From Chromera velia (Eukaryota > Sar > Chromeraceae), in contig JAHBMJ010003670.1 in the NCBI GenBank assembly GCA_018398765.1, positions 114,187-167,883 of the forward strand: a DNA stretch of 53,697 nucleotides. The letters run 5' to 3'. Below the pieces are notes generated by a model that was given only the letters and a program-made list of their open reading frames with translations, had not been told where the DNA came from and ran no database searches. A program made the translations under genes and the position numbers. Numbering within the stretch: the first letter of the stretch is position 1; each line of letters starts with the position of its first letter. Of this stretch, positions 34,401 to 46,240 are shown one piece after another.

Positions 34401-36485
34401 TTGTCGTTGTCTCTGAGAGCACCCGCATGCCCCTCTTCTGCATGACCGATATCCCCCTCTCCCTCTCCCTCCTCTTGGTTCTTGAAGTCGTCGGACGACC
34501 CTTCCTCCTCCTCTCCCTCTTCGTCCCCTCCCAACTCCGAATCTTCAAAGAATCGGGTCAGACCGCGGAGACAGTGGGAGTGATGGGAAAGGGCACCGTG
34601 GAGACTTTCGGCATGCCCCCCCGCTCGCATTGCGCGCATGCTGAGGGGTCGTGTGGGGTTTCTGGATGCTGGGTTCAGGTTCAGCATTCCCCACACGTCC
34701 ATCATCCCCGGATGCATAGAGGAGGAGCCGTGCAGAAGGCCAAGCCCCATGCCGACTGGGTTGACAGAGGAAGACCCTCTGAGGCGTGTCGACGCCCGAC
34801 TGTTGAGCACCATTGTGGAGGAACGACCGGGCCGTGTCCCTCCTGTACTCTCTCTAGGGGAAGACTGTTCGGAGGGAGTGGAGATAAGGGGGAGGTACTG
34901 GGGAGGCGGCAGGGGAAAACCACCAGGAGCTGTAAGGTCGAGCGGTTGGAACGGGGAGGGAGAGCAGACATCGGCAAAACCGTCGGGAAAGCTGCCGTCT
35001 CTTCCCATTGGAGTGGGACCACTGTCGGGTTCATGATCGTGCGGGAGAAACGGCGCGAAGGCAGCCTTCTCGCACAGCTGGGCATAGCCGCCTACGAGGA
35101 GCACACTCGAGGCCATGGTCGCAGCTGCAGCTCCCCCCCCTGAGCCCCCCCGGGAGGGGGAGAGGGAAGAGGAGCTACGTCCACCTGCACCGAATGGGAG
35201 GGAGTCGATGGAGGGAGAGCCTAGAACAACGATGAGGTCTGCCTTGGGAAGCAGCTCGTAGTGGGAACTAGTGGTCATCACCACAGTGCCCTTCTGAGCT
35301 CGAATACCCCCTCCATCCCCCCCATTTCCTCCTCGTCGGTCAGACTCGGTGTCTGCTCGGGGAGTCGTCCTGTCTCCCTCCTCCGTTTCTCCCACCAGAA
35401 TTCCCCTAATCGCGTTCTCAAAAACCTTCCCGGCCACGACCGAATCGAGAGCCGACAGGGGGTCATCCAGAAACGAAAGCGGGGACGGGGTGATGGTGTT
35501 GGCAGAGCTGCGCAAACGGGGGGAGACAGGGAGCGATTGCTGAGAGCGCATAGAACTCTGACGGAGACTTCCCATGGAAGCCTGTCGGAGGTTGGGAACT
35601 GACGCAGCCTTATGGAAGACTCGCGCAGGATCCAACACGCTGGCGGTCGATGCCTGGTGAGTCAGGCGAGGTGCGTTCTCGTTCTCTCCTCCGAGAGTGA
35701 TCACATCATCCGCTGCCTCTGCCATCTCATCTGCACGCTGCAGGAGACGCCGGTATACTAACCGAGCTATCGCAACACGGCTTCGCTGACCTCCCGACAA
35801 CTCAGCAGCGTTCTTTTCATCTCCTTCGGGCCAAATCCGCACATCGGGTGCCAGCTGTGCAGCCTCGAGTGCGGCCTGATAGAGATCAACCCTCATTTCC
35901 TTCCCAAACGTCACGTTCTCCCTCACAGAGTCCCCCCGGACCCACCCCTCCTGATTGACTATGCCCAACACCTCGGTGGGCGCTCCAGCAGCAGCAGCTG
36001 CAGCTGGGGGGACTGCGACGGTCTGTGTGACGGCGGCCCTCAGGGAAGAGGACGCGGAGGCGGAGTCGGTCGCTGAGGAGGACGGGGGGGGAACGGGACG
36101 GTGGGAGACCGCAGTGAGGGCCTCAGTGACTGGAAGCATCTCTCCCAGAACTGCAGCCAAGAGAGAGCTCTTGCCACTCCCTGTGGATCCAACAACCATC
36201 ACGAGGGAACCTTTGGGGATCTGCAGAAGGGGGGACGAGGGGAGAAAAGAAAAGGGTAGGAGAGGTCTTTGGGAGCAGAGAAGAGAAGAGAAGACAGACT
36301 GCGGGAGCTCAAGAGTCGCATTTGAATGATGAAAGGACGTCAGAGATCTGACTGGCCGCATGTGTAAGCGCACAGATAGACAAAGAGATAGATAACTAGC
36401 GGGTTAAAGTTACGCCCTCATCATTGGGTGAAACGCAAAGTCACACACACACACACACACACACAGATGGATGGATGGATGGATA

Positions 36486-36518
<33 letters not shown>

Positions 36519-38844
36519 AACGCAGAGAGAGACCCACCGATAGGCACACATCCTTCAGAGTAGGGGGAGCCTCCTCGACTCCCTCAGGCACGGCCATGGG
36601 AAGACTCGTCGCCACTGTGCCTGTCCTCACAAGCCCGACGGAACTGCGAGCAGTGGAACCCTGAGCAAGCTCGAGATCCACACAACACAATTCGTCTCCG
36701 TCTCCATGCAGCTCTTGGATCGTGCTCTCCCTGTCTCTGCCCCTTGCAGAAAGGGCAGGCTCACTTGGCAACATCTGCACAACTTGTGTCATGGTCTGCA
36801 TCCTTGTCATGCGCTCCTTCACTTCCCCCCCTACTGCCCCCCCATCAGTGGTTGCACTGTCTGTTTGTGAGGTCATCTTGGGGGTCACTGTGGCCAACCC
36901 GATGGAAGCTTGCACAGGGGACGGGTCGGGATGTGACCCGTGCCAAAGGTAATTGACACCACCAGGGGCGAGCACAATGCCCTCTTCCTCGACTTGGTCC
37001 TGACCCACAGGAAGCTGGGGACCTCCCATCTCCCCGCTGAAGGGGTCGTCGTTTGTGATGAGGGGGGCGGCAGCACGGGCTTTGGAGGAGATAGGGTCGT
37101 GAGGGGGTGAGCCGTGTGGGGGGGCATTGGGAGGAAGGGGTACATACGGGAGGGCGAGTCTGGGTGACTCTGGGGCATTGAGGAAAGATTTGAGACGCTT
37201 GAGGGCGGCGATGCCATCGGCAGAGTTAAAAAGGGAAAGGGGCCAGAAGAGTGCGGGAACACGGAGAAGATTGACAAGGGCGAGGACAGTGAAGACCCAA
37301 GGAAGGCAGATATTTCCCCCATCTGCGAGCATCTGGGTGATGAACACACCTGCCAACACTGCAACAGGAACGGTAGTCTGCAGTCCCCTGCTGAGGCTCT
37401 GCAGAAGCTGAAAATTTCGGAACGCTTTCACCTCCTCTGATCGCAATTCGAGGAGGCGGCGTGTCATCAACGCCTCCCACCCATGGCTCTTTACTTCTCG
37501 AATCCCTTCCAAAATTTCTGCCTGTGCATTCAGTCTCTTCTGTGCAGCAGCAACGCTACACCGTCGAGACCTGCCCATGGCAAACACAGCCCAACCGGTG
37601 AAGGACAGAACACCTAGCAACACAACACCTGCCACCAGCGCAGAACGCCACCCCACGAGCCAGAACATCAGCCCGAGGGTCACAGCCACATAGATGGGGG
37701 CAAGGAAAGTCCAGGGGAACATCACAGCAGCAAAGAAGAGACGGTCTGCATCGATAGAGATGAGAACAGGCGCATCTCTTCCTGAGGCTTGGGGTGCTGC
37801 CTCTTCTTCCTTCTCGGAGGACCCTGCTGCAGTTTCGTCGGTCCCCCCCTCCTTCTTCTTCTCTGTGCTGGCGGCAGTCTCTTTGGAGGTTGCTGAGGCA
37901 GACAGGGGGTTCGGAGTCCCTGCCAGAGAGAGACGGAGACTCTTTCGCATCACTGCCATCACTGCGGCTGTGCGGACGGAAACACCGAACCTGCAGGCAG
38001 GTAGGATGGAGGAGGACATCCAGATTCAGGGAGCAAGGCAGCAAGGAAGAAAGGAAGGACGGAAGGAAGAAAGCAAGCAAGGAAGAAAGGAAGGAAGTAG
38101 ATCATCCATTGAAGAAGGGAGGCGGGTGAAAGAATTCCATGAGAGACCACTTGCGCTGTCAAACAGCACCAGAAATAGAAGGAAAGGCCATTTCAGAAGA
38201 CAACTACGTACCGCATCTGATAGAGGAGGGCCACATTCAGACTCCAGTTGGAGAGGGCCAAAGACAGTGCAAGAGCCCCAGCAAGCACAAACCCCTTCCA
38301 CAGCTGTGGATCCTCTCCTCCCTCATCTCTGAGGAATTCGAGAAACCACTTCACAATGAAGGGCACTACGTGAGAAGCTGCAATGTAAGGTAATGTGAAG
38401 GCGATGCTCAGCCAGATACGGTGCCCGAATCCCTTCATCAGAGCTCTGCCGATCGACCCGTTCGACTGGGCAAATTCTCTTTGAAAGATTTCGTCCACCG
38501 TTTCCGCGCTGTGCTCTCGAGGAGCCTGCAGACAAAGGGACAAAACGCAAAAAAGGCATGAATGTCACGAACCACATCCATTGCCCGTCACTCCCTTGAA
38601 GATTTGAGCACAGTGGGGGGAGAGTCAATGAAAGGCCGAAATACGTGCAAGGGGAGAGGAAGAGGAAACTGACGGGCGGCACATCTGAGAGGTCGATGCG
38701 TCCTCGGTTTCCTTTTCTGAGGAGCGGCGTGACCCATGAGAGAAACGCAACGTCAGCGCATCTGGAGAAAGATCCTTTTTCCTTTTGACTAGGGAGGCCT
38801 TGCTGCTCTTGCGCAAGGAGACTCCGCTCTTTACGGAGAGACAT
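30852..38844 (-). CDS. ABCC (MRP)-type ABC transporter, 2,309 residues
   Basis: ABCC proteins are ATP-driven membrane exporters of organic anions and conjugates; the substrate here is unknown. Five exons in phase: 38844-38674, 38525-38212, 37990-36538, 36220-31742 and 31364-30852. Order is TMD1 (about 80-430, with the ABCC-like VRTAAVMAVMRKSLRLS), NBD1, TMD2 (about 1370-1680), NBD2; there is no TMD0. NBD1 has Walker A GSTGSGKSS (657-665), Q-loop NQEGWV, signature LSGGQ (787-791) and Walker B SFLDDPLSALD, with Asp replacing the catalytic Glu as usual in ABCC. About 85 extra Ser/Arg-rich residues separate signature from Walker B. NBD2 has GRSGSGKSS, a divergent signature FSRGMRQ, Walker B VVLLDEPTASVD and H-loop AHRLSTI, so it is the likely hydrolytic site. 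Long disordered inserts after NBD1 and before NBD2 account for the length (the family is usually 1,300-1,500). A short poly-Ala region lies near the C-terminus. Divergent from the kinase gene. Confidence 0.93.
31378..31446. repeat. (CA)n(GA)n at the acceptor of ABC exon 5
   Basis: On the sense strand this reads (TC)n(TG)n and ends about 13 bases before the AG of the last exon, so it takes the place of the polypyrimidine tract. Confidence 0.95.
36443..36518. repeat. (CA)n(GATG)n(GA)n near the donor of ABC exon 3
   Basis: A compound microsatellite begins about 20 bases inside intron 3. The sense strand is (TC)n, (CATC)n, (TG)n. Confidence 0.95.
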
Positions 38845-39103
38845 TGTGACCTGCCGCAGGCACCAGTCTAGCTCTCTTTCACTGATCAAAAAACGCTTAG
38901 AGGACGGAAAACAAAAGGGTGCATGGAGGGTCTTGTCGGTGGGTGCTTTCGAGCATTTTCTGCTTTTATTCACAAGACTTCTAGGCAATAGTGGACACCC
39001 GCTACCATATGGGAAAAGGGAAGAAAACTTGCAGAAAGAGCAGTCTCTTCACAAAAACTGCTTCCGCGCGTATCGCTGTTTTAATAATAATATTAACTAG
39101 CCT

Positions 39104-39245
39104 GGCCTGTCAAAAAAAGGAGCCGGTCAAGACTACCAGGCTCATCAAATATCCCTGGCCCGTCAAACAATAGCCCGGCCCCTCAAATATCTGTGGCCCG
39201 TCAAATATTCCTGGCCCGTCAAACATTTATGGCCCGTCAAATTAA
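39104..39245. repeat. Short tandem array of GGCCCGTCAAATAT-like units
   Basis: About eight imperfect units of 15-23 bp share a GGCC(C/T)GTCAAA core followed by TAT, CA or TAA. Confidence 0.8.
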
Positions 39246-39298
39246 TGTCCCCAGCCGGACAATTTGAATTCCAAGGCACTCACCCTTTTCGCGGGCGC

Positions 39299-39543
39299 GA
39301 GTCATATGGCGCGGCGCGCGCAAGGCACTCACCCGTAGCGTTTGGTTAATTTTTCGCTTGCGGGACCATTTTTGGCGGTGGCTTTCCGGGGCCCCCGCGC
39401 CCCCTGCGCGTGTGTCTAAAAAAACGAGTCATATGGCGCGGCGCGCGCAAGGCACTCTCACCCGTTAATTTTTCGCTTGCGGGACCATTTTTGGTGGTGG
39501 TCTTTCCGGGGCCCCCGCGCCCCCCACGCGTGTGTCTAAAAAA
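39299..39543. repeat. Tandem duplication of a 127-bp GC-rich unit
   Basis: Copy 1 starts at 39299 and copy 2 at 39426, both opening GAGTCATATGGCGCGGCGCG and closing CGTGTGTCTAAAAAA. Copy 2 lacks a short piece (GTAGCGTTTG) present in copy 1. Confidence 0.9.
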
Positions 39544-39576
39544 GTATATGCAGGTGCGCGTGGTAAAAAATAAAAG

Positions 39577-39624
39577 CGTCCCTGCGTTAAGTATAGTAGA
39601 CGTCCCTGCGTTAAGTATAGTAGA
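39577..39624. repeat. Perfect 24-bp direct repeat
   Basis: Two adjacent identical 24-bp units, each opening CGTCCCTGCGTTAAG, follow directly on the larger duplication. Confidence 0.9.
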
Positions 39625-40647
39625 CGGGATATACCCAACTAGTTGGGTGAGTGCCTCGGGGGGGTATTTAGGGGGTTAGCCATAATTTGATTGCATGATG
39701 AAAACCATCAGGGGCTTAGACATGTCTTGCCTGCAATGCATGCATAGGCAAATGGCGGGGGCCACTTCAACGTGCGTAAAATATGCTTTTCGGGACTGCA
39801 CATGAACATATATGCAATTAACTCTGTGCGAGTTACTTGAGGGGCACGTATTATGAAGAGGAAAGTATGTATCGATCGATGCATGCAAGAATACCCGATT
39901 AATTATAGTGGAAATGACGCACGCGCAGTGATGTATGCATGTTGAGATCCAATTTCTGCCGTATATTTAAGCGTTACATCGATCTCCCCCCCCAAAATTT
40001 GAAGAGCGCGATATGCGACTGCGTGCGTTCTCAGGGCCTCTCGGCTGAGCCCAGCAAAGCTGAGCTGCCCCCCGAGGCGATATAGTAGATAAGAATTCGG
40101 GAATTAAGTCGTTCAGCTCCGTGCGAACGCGCCGCGTTTCGTTCCATGCACCTGCATCTTCCTGCATGAGGGGCACTTATTGCTACTTTAAAATGTACGT
40201 TTGCTGCCTTAATTCGCGCGCAATATTCGCGAATGCGCGCGAAAAAACTTAATTAATGCACTGAGTTATAACGTATACGTATATATATAGGTACGTTGCA
40301 TCATCCATGGGGTGATTGCAGATGGCTGCATGCAGTCGAAGATCCACTGCGAAAAACCGCACTGCAAGGACTGCCTGGGTCTCTTTTTCGCCAGTGCCCG
40401 AGCTCGTGTGAAATCGACAAGGTGAAGCTTGACATATAGTTACTGCATCCTTTGATTTGCTGGTGCACAAAATCTGCAGACACTGCCATCAAGCCCGTTT
40501 TGTTTATGCACAGTTAGCGAGAGGAAGTGTTGTTCATAAGTTTGACGAGAAAGGAGGGTCGACGGGGAGGAAGGAGTCAGGTAGAAGAGGGGAAGGGTGG
40601 CAGGAGCAATCGAAGCTCGGCCAGGTTTGTAACATTGAAATTGCTGC

Positions 40648-43600
40648 ATGTCAGAAAGATTTTACTGCAAGTATCTCAAAGTTGAGGAGATGGAGTCCCC
40701 CCCGACTGTTGAAACGTCGCAACAACTATCCAAGGTACGCGAGGAAAGACATGCGTGAAGGGCTCGTTCGCATTCCAGCTTGCCCGCTGCTCTTGGCAGT
40801 GGCTCGTGTGCAGAGGACCAGAACGAATTATAGCTGGTATCCTTCAGAGTTGAGAACAGACACCCACGCATCTTTTGCAACAGTGCACAAGGCAACAGTG
40901 CACAAGGCAAACAGATAGAGGTGTTGTTCCACTTCTCTTCGGAATCTGTGGACCGAAAACTTTTCGAATGGTCACCCCAGGGTCTCTGTTTCCCCCTTTT
41001 GCAGCGTCGGTTTTCTTGCATACACTGCATTCTCTTTGCACTTACACCTTCAAGGAATATATATGTTCTTGCTCAACTCTGAATCCGTAAGACACCCCAT
41101 CTTTGTTTGCAGGGGGAGATTGAGCGGAACTGGAACGGCTGCCAGAGATTCTGGAGTTCTTCCAACGAAAAAATGGTCAGTCATTCTGTCAATAGCTTGG
41201 TTCTCTCGGTTTCTTTTGAATCTGACTGTTCTCGTGAACTGGTTTCTTGCGGGTGTGAAGAGCACTAGCCTCCTCGAAAGGCTCTTTCCTTTCAGGTGTC
41301 TTTGCTGCTTTGTATAGAATGTAGGGAGTACACTCCAATTCAATTCTTGAGTTTCTGTGTTCCCACCAAATGCAGACTGCACTTTTTCGGGAGACTGAAG
41401 AGAGGGCTGCCTGCGAGATCCAGGCAGCGTTCCGAGGCTTCAAGGGTCGGAAGATTGCCCACTCGCAGCGGCACATGATGGTGTTCCGGTGGCCTTACAA
41501 CGATCCGAAGAGCCAGGTGGTAGTGATGGGGGACTTTACGAAGCCTGCATGGGGGCGTCAACACCGCACGGCCTGGTGTGAAGCGAGGGGGAGTCACGTG
41601 GTGGAGTTGCCGCTGCCCCCGAACGACCGGGTTGTGCAGTTCAAATTTATTGTAGACGGCCGTTGGGTGTATGATATTAAAAAACCAACAATCGATGACG
41701 GTCAAGGCAACACGAATAACCTTCAGACCTGGGGATCAGACATCGCAAAAGGTGGGCTCAATTTAGGAGATTGATTCCCTTTTGCTCGCGTGCTCTTGCC
41801 CGGACTTTTTCTGTTTCTTTGTTATTCGATCTTCGCAGCCGTGACATTCTCACTCCAGTTTGATAGTCTCTTCTGTCCTGTTTCCGGAGAGCAGGTTCTC
41901 TGTTCGGTCTTTTGTTCTCCGTTCAGAGAATCTTCCTACCGTCTCGTCTCGTCTCCGCCCGTTTCTGCCTCTTGTCTTCTCTTCTCTTCGACCCTTTCTT
42001 TGCTTGCACAGCTTTTCTTTTCGAATGTCCCCCTCATTCTCATCGGTTGTGCAGATCCTTTCCGAGCTGTGAGGGAGGAGCGAAAGCGGCTGGCGGCAGA
42101 GAACAGGCGACAGTTTCTACTTTTACCGCTCTCTCAGGACCAGATGAGGGGCCAGATAGAGCTGGAGGTGAAGGTTGACGGTTTGAAGAACAGGCTGCAG
42201 GATGCAGAGAAGGACATGCAGGCAGAGAAGCAGAGAGTAATGCAGGTGGAGGAGACAGCTCGGAACGAGAGAGAGACGCTGCAAAAGTCCCTCCAGCAGG
42301 CGGAAGCAGAAAAAGAATCACTTCAAACAGAGATGGTCCGTCAGTCAGAACAATTCTTTCTTTCTGCGCATGTCAGTCAGTGAATGCGTGCATTTAGTTC
42401 ACAAGTGTCTTTCCATGCTTTCTTTGTTCTGACATTATGGTGCACAAGTGTCTTTCCATGCTTTCTTTGTGATTTCGCCTTCATCACTCTTTTGCTTGTG
42501 CCTCCTCCGTTGATCGTTCTCAGGAGGTCCTGGAGGCCCGTCAGAAGCAACAGGAGGAACTGGCAAAGGCGAAGGAGAACGAGCCTGTAGTGCCGTCCGA
42601 CCGGGAGATAGAGCTGGAGGTGGAGGTTGACGGTTTGAAGNNNNNNNNNNNNNNNNNTAGGTCATGACTGTCAGTCAATGAGTGCGTTTGGGTTCTGACA
42701 TTACAAATTAACTGAAAAACGGAAAAAGGGTTCATTCAGAAATGAGAAGAGGTAGTAATTCAAACGCGCGGGCACAATTGTTTGTTGCTTCTCTTGGCTC
42801 TTCGTCGCAGGCTTCCGAGGTCGCACTGTACACCTTTCCTGCGGAGGGCGGCCCACCCCCCGGTTTTCCGGCGACCTTCGAAACAAGTCCTGCAGAGATT
42901 TCCAATGGTGCTGCGTTCTTCTCCCCTCAAGTGGAAAACTCGGGGGGTGAAACTGATGATGTCAGTCAGTTTGGAGGGAAGCAGGGGAAAGAAAAGGAAG
43001 GACAGCAGGATGCATCAGGCAATTTGAAATCTGATCTGAATTATGTCCATTTTGTGACGCACACTCTCGTAAAACCTGGCAGTCTCAGTGTTTGATTGGT
43101 CTTTTGATTCCCTGTCTGTCTGACTGAGCCACTGACTGATCTGACTGCCTGCCTTCCTGCCGAGATGCCAGTCGAGATGCAGATCTTTTTTGCAGCAAAG
43201 GGGCAGAAGTTTTTGTTGTCTGATTCGTTGATTCGTTCCATGAGTGGCCGCCTGCCTGCCTGCGTGATTTCATGGCCGTTGCAGGAGATGGAGATGAAGT
43301 TGAAAGAGAAGTTGGAGGCAGACGCAGAGGCGGGACAGGAGCAGGAAGATGGAGGTGCAGTTCTCTCTGGAATTACGCGATCGCTGGAGGAACAGAAAGA
43401 GGTGCGTCGGTTCTCTCAGTAGTTTTCCTTCCCGTCTCTTGCTGAAAGGGCTGAGGGAGGGGTTTCACGTTTGCCTGTCTACCTGTCTATCTGCTGGCCT
43501 ACGTGCATCTCCCTGCACAAGTACTTTGCCGCATGTCTGGTGCTGCCTGTCTTTGCCATTGAAGTCGTCTGTCAGTGGTTCTGAGCTCGCGATTCGGTGG

Positions 43601-46240
43601 TTCGTCCTGACGATGTGTTTATGGAGATGAATCGATCGTTTAATTCCTTCGGACGCATCTGATGTCAATTATTTCTTTTAATTCGCAAAAACTCAGGCAG
43701 GCATCTGTCATCTCTCTCGACTGAGTGCTTGCATATAGGCACGATTGAATTTCTCTCTGCTTCTGTATCGTCTTCTAATATGTGTCTGGCAGGTTATTCT
43801 CTACTCCCCAGAAATTCTGGATCACGGGGCAAACGGGTTTGTGGTCCGGGGCAATTCCGATGTGGGCCTTCCCCTGATTGCTAAGATTGCCAGGAGAACG
43901 GGAGGAGAAGAGGTGAGCAGTCACTCAAGCGTCTGTGTCCGTTGTTTTTGTTGTCCTCCGTCTTTTGTTGTTCCATTCTCTGTCCATCCAAGCCGTGTCT
44001 GCTTGTCTGTCTCCCTCCCTATCCCACTGGGCTTTTGCTCGGCTTGGGGGCACAAATATACGCGTGGATGTGTTTTTGCACATGTACATTTGCGCCTACT
44101 ATGAATTGCGTCCCTTTCTCCCTCAGAGGTGCTCAGTTGTTTTCACGCATCTGCCTTTTCTTGGAAATCGTTTGAACGGATTCCTGCTTCTCTTTATAGA
44201 ACATCTGCGCGAGAAACTTGTATTGCAATTGTGCATGCTTTCGAATAGTACTGGTGCACTGTAGGAACCACTGGTACAGAAGTTTGCTTCCATTTCTTAC
44301 TGTATGAGTAGATGGGAGTATTCGATCATTGATTTTGGAACACTCATTCATCACCGGTGCAGAAACTGTACGGCGAGAGCGTGTTGACAGAGAAAGCAAG
44401 CAGAGCTTGTAGGGGAGCAGTTCAGTTCTATGGCTGCTTCGAGGTGCAATGGTCAGTGAGGTATCCTGTGAGAATATGAACAAGCCGGCCACCGAGCCCA
44501 TGCCCTGCAGCACTCAACCCACTGAACAAATCGAGCTTCATTGATATAAAAAACTGAGAAGTGCCGCCACCATTCACAGAGCAAGATCGAGGAAGGTCGG
44601 AGGTTTAGAAACAAGAACCACATCACTGAATTCTTTTGCGCCAGTACGTCGTTAATCTTATTCACTTCAATTGTACATGCATCCTGAACATTTTGCAAAT
44701 CATGATCTTGGCTTCAAAGTTGCAGGGGAAACTTGCCGTGGGAAACGGTTGACGACCCTTCCATGAAGGAAATCGTTGGAGAAAGAGGCGGGGGGGAGAG
44801 CGTGCTCGCTCTGTGTTTGCAGTTTGTCGGCGGGGAAACGTTGGAGAGGTTGCACACTAAGGGCGCTCTCCCTCTCCAAGACGGTCTGCAGATCGGACTC
44901 GGGCTTTTGGAGACCTTGGAGGGTTTGCACAAGGCAGGCATCGCACATTGGTCAGTCGAAACAGGTGCTTGCTTCTTCTTGTTCATACCCACGATGAGGC
45001 CTCCTTCTTTGCAGCCTGGGTTGCTTTGAATTCTTCTTCAGTCTCATATTTTTTGTCCTCAGAGAAAGAGGCCGAACTTTAGAAATTTATAGCGAGATCT
45101 CTCGTCTCTTTGGCTAGTCTTTTTAGTTTTTTATCGCACCAAAGCACATTAATGAGGAGAAAACAAACTCCAATTTCTCCTTGCTGAGCTCACTCACGAA
45201 TTTGTCTCTTCGTTCCTCCCGCCTGCTTCTTGCGAGGCAAGCCACCTGCCTTTTTTCTCCTTAATCAAATGAGTGAGCGTTTTCATGATCATGTCGGCCT
45301 CTGGCTCCATCGACACGATTCATGTGCGCGTCCCGCCTTCCTCTTTTCAAATGTTGAATCATTTCATAGAGGAGCAAACAAGCACCAATATGCTTTCTGC
45401 AGCGATCTGAATATGAAGAATGTGAAGGTCGACAAGGAGGAGAAACGATGGGTAGTACGGGTATTGGACTTTGGGGAGGCGGTGGAGGTCGGGGAGCATG
45501 CTGACCCCCCCAGTGGGCCTAGGGGGGCGCGAGCTTTCCAATCCCCAGAAATGCTTTCAGGGGATGCTGTCCCTCCGCTGACTGCAGCAACAGACTTGTT
45601 TCCCTTCGGACTCATTCTGTATGCTCTTTTGACAGGAAAGGACATTTGGGAGGATGCAGCAGAGAGAGAAAGCCTGAAGAGAAGGGAAGCAGGAGAGGGA
45701 GACCTGACTCTCAGGGCAAGGTTTCATGCCATTGCGTTTGACGGACTCCGCCCTCCCATCGATCTCTTGCCCCTCGATGAGTATCCCCCCCAGATTGCCT
45801 CAGAAGTCTGCTCTGTCCGCCTCTCATGTTTTGAGCAATGTCCCTCACAGCGAATCTCTGCATCAGATGCTAGGCAAAAAGTTGGGAAAATCCTTATCAA
45901 GCTGGACGCTCATCTCTCTGTGTCCTCTGCGTCTGCGTGCAGGTCTCTCGGGTCCGCTCCCGCGAGCGAGCGCCAAGGCGAAAGCCGAAGCCAGGGTTCA
46001 GGGACAGCACCGACAGAGGGACCCCAACTGCCGGTCAGTGGCCAGCACCCGCGAGCGAGTACCAGACCTTTGGTCTTGGTCAGGGTTCAGGGACAGCGCT
46101 TCCTGGCAAGGTCAGTAAGTGAGTGCATCCCAGAGCAAGCCGAATCTTCCCAGCCTGTCGAAGTGTCAGATGCAGAGAAGGGGAAAGAGAACGATTTGCA
46201 AGAGCAGGCAGAGAATGAGGATGATGCTGACTTCTGGTAA
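40648..46240 (+). CDS. IQ motif - CBM48 - coiled coil - protein kinase fusion
   Basis: This is probably a kinase that senses or docks on starch/glycogen. Eleven exons join in phase: 40648-40734, 41113-41175, 41376-41751, 42055-42335, 42524-42640 (runs into a gap), 42811-42960, 43285-43401, 43793-43912, 44363-44451, 44726-44950, 45403-46240 (TAA). An IQ motif (IQAAFRGFKGR, 65-75) would bind calmodulin. A CBM48 module of the AMPK-beta type follows: VFRWPYNDPKSQVVVMGDF, then QFKFIVDGRWVYD and NTNNLQTW, keeping the Trp, Lys and Asn of the sugar site. A coiled coil follows (exons 4-7). The kinase domain has LDHGANGFVVRG, the Lys of LIAKI, HCDLNMKN (His-Cys-Asp, non-RD, catalytic Asp and Asn kept; codon split across exons 10/11), LDFGEAV (DFG at 45467) and SPEML. 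It has no EF hands. An acidic tail ends in DADFW. Exons 1-2 rest on phase and splice sites only. Confidence 0.85.
42641..42657. other. Short assembly gap inside kinase exon 5
   Basis: 17 N interrupt the coiled-coil exon just after IELEVEVDGLK, which repeats the IELEVKVDGLK of exon 4. The gap is probably a collapsed tandem exon duplication, so one or more coiled-coil exons may be missing from this sequence. Confidence 0.7.

Larger units (their letters stand above)
38845..40647. promoter_or_regulatory. Divergent intergenic region, ABC transporter and kinase genes
   Basis: 1.8 kb separate the two start codons. It holds three tandem arrays (entered separately), TGCATGCA at 39737 and 39880, and a palindrome-rich GCGCGC patch. 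Short frames (for example 40318-40407) carry no protein-like signal. Promoter elements are not identifiable by eye. Confidence 0.4.

Noticed and set aside
41113-41175. Alternative frame of kinase exon 2 reading ELERLPEILEFFQRKN
   Set aside because: Attractive helix, but a TGA precedes it in frame and its phase does not fit the following exon; the frame used (GEIERNWNGCQRFW) fits both neighbours.
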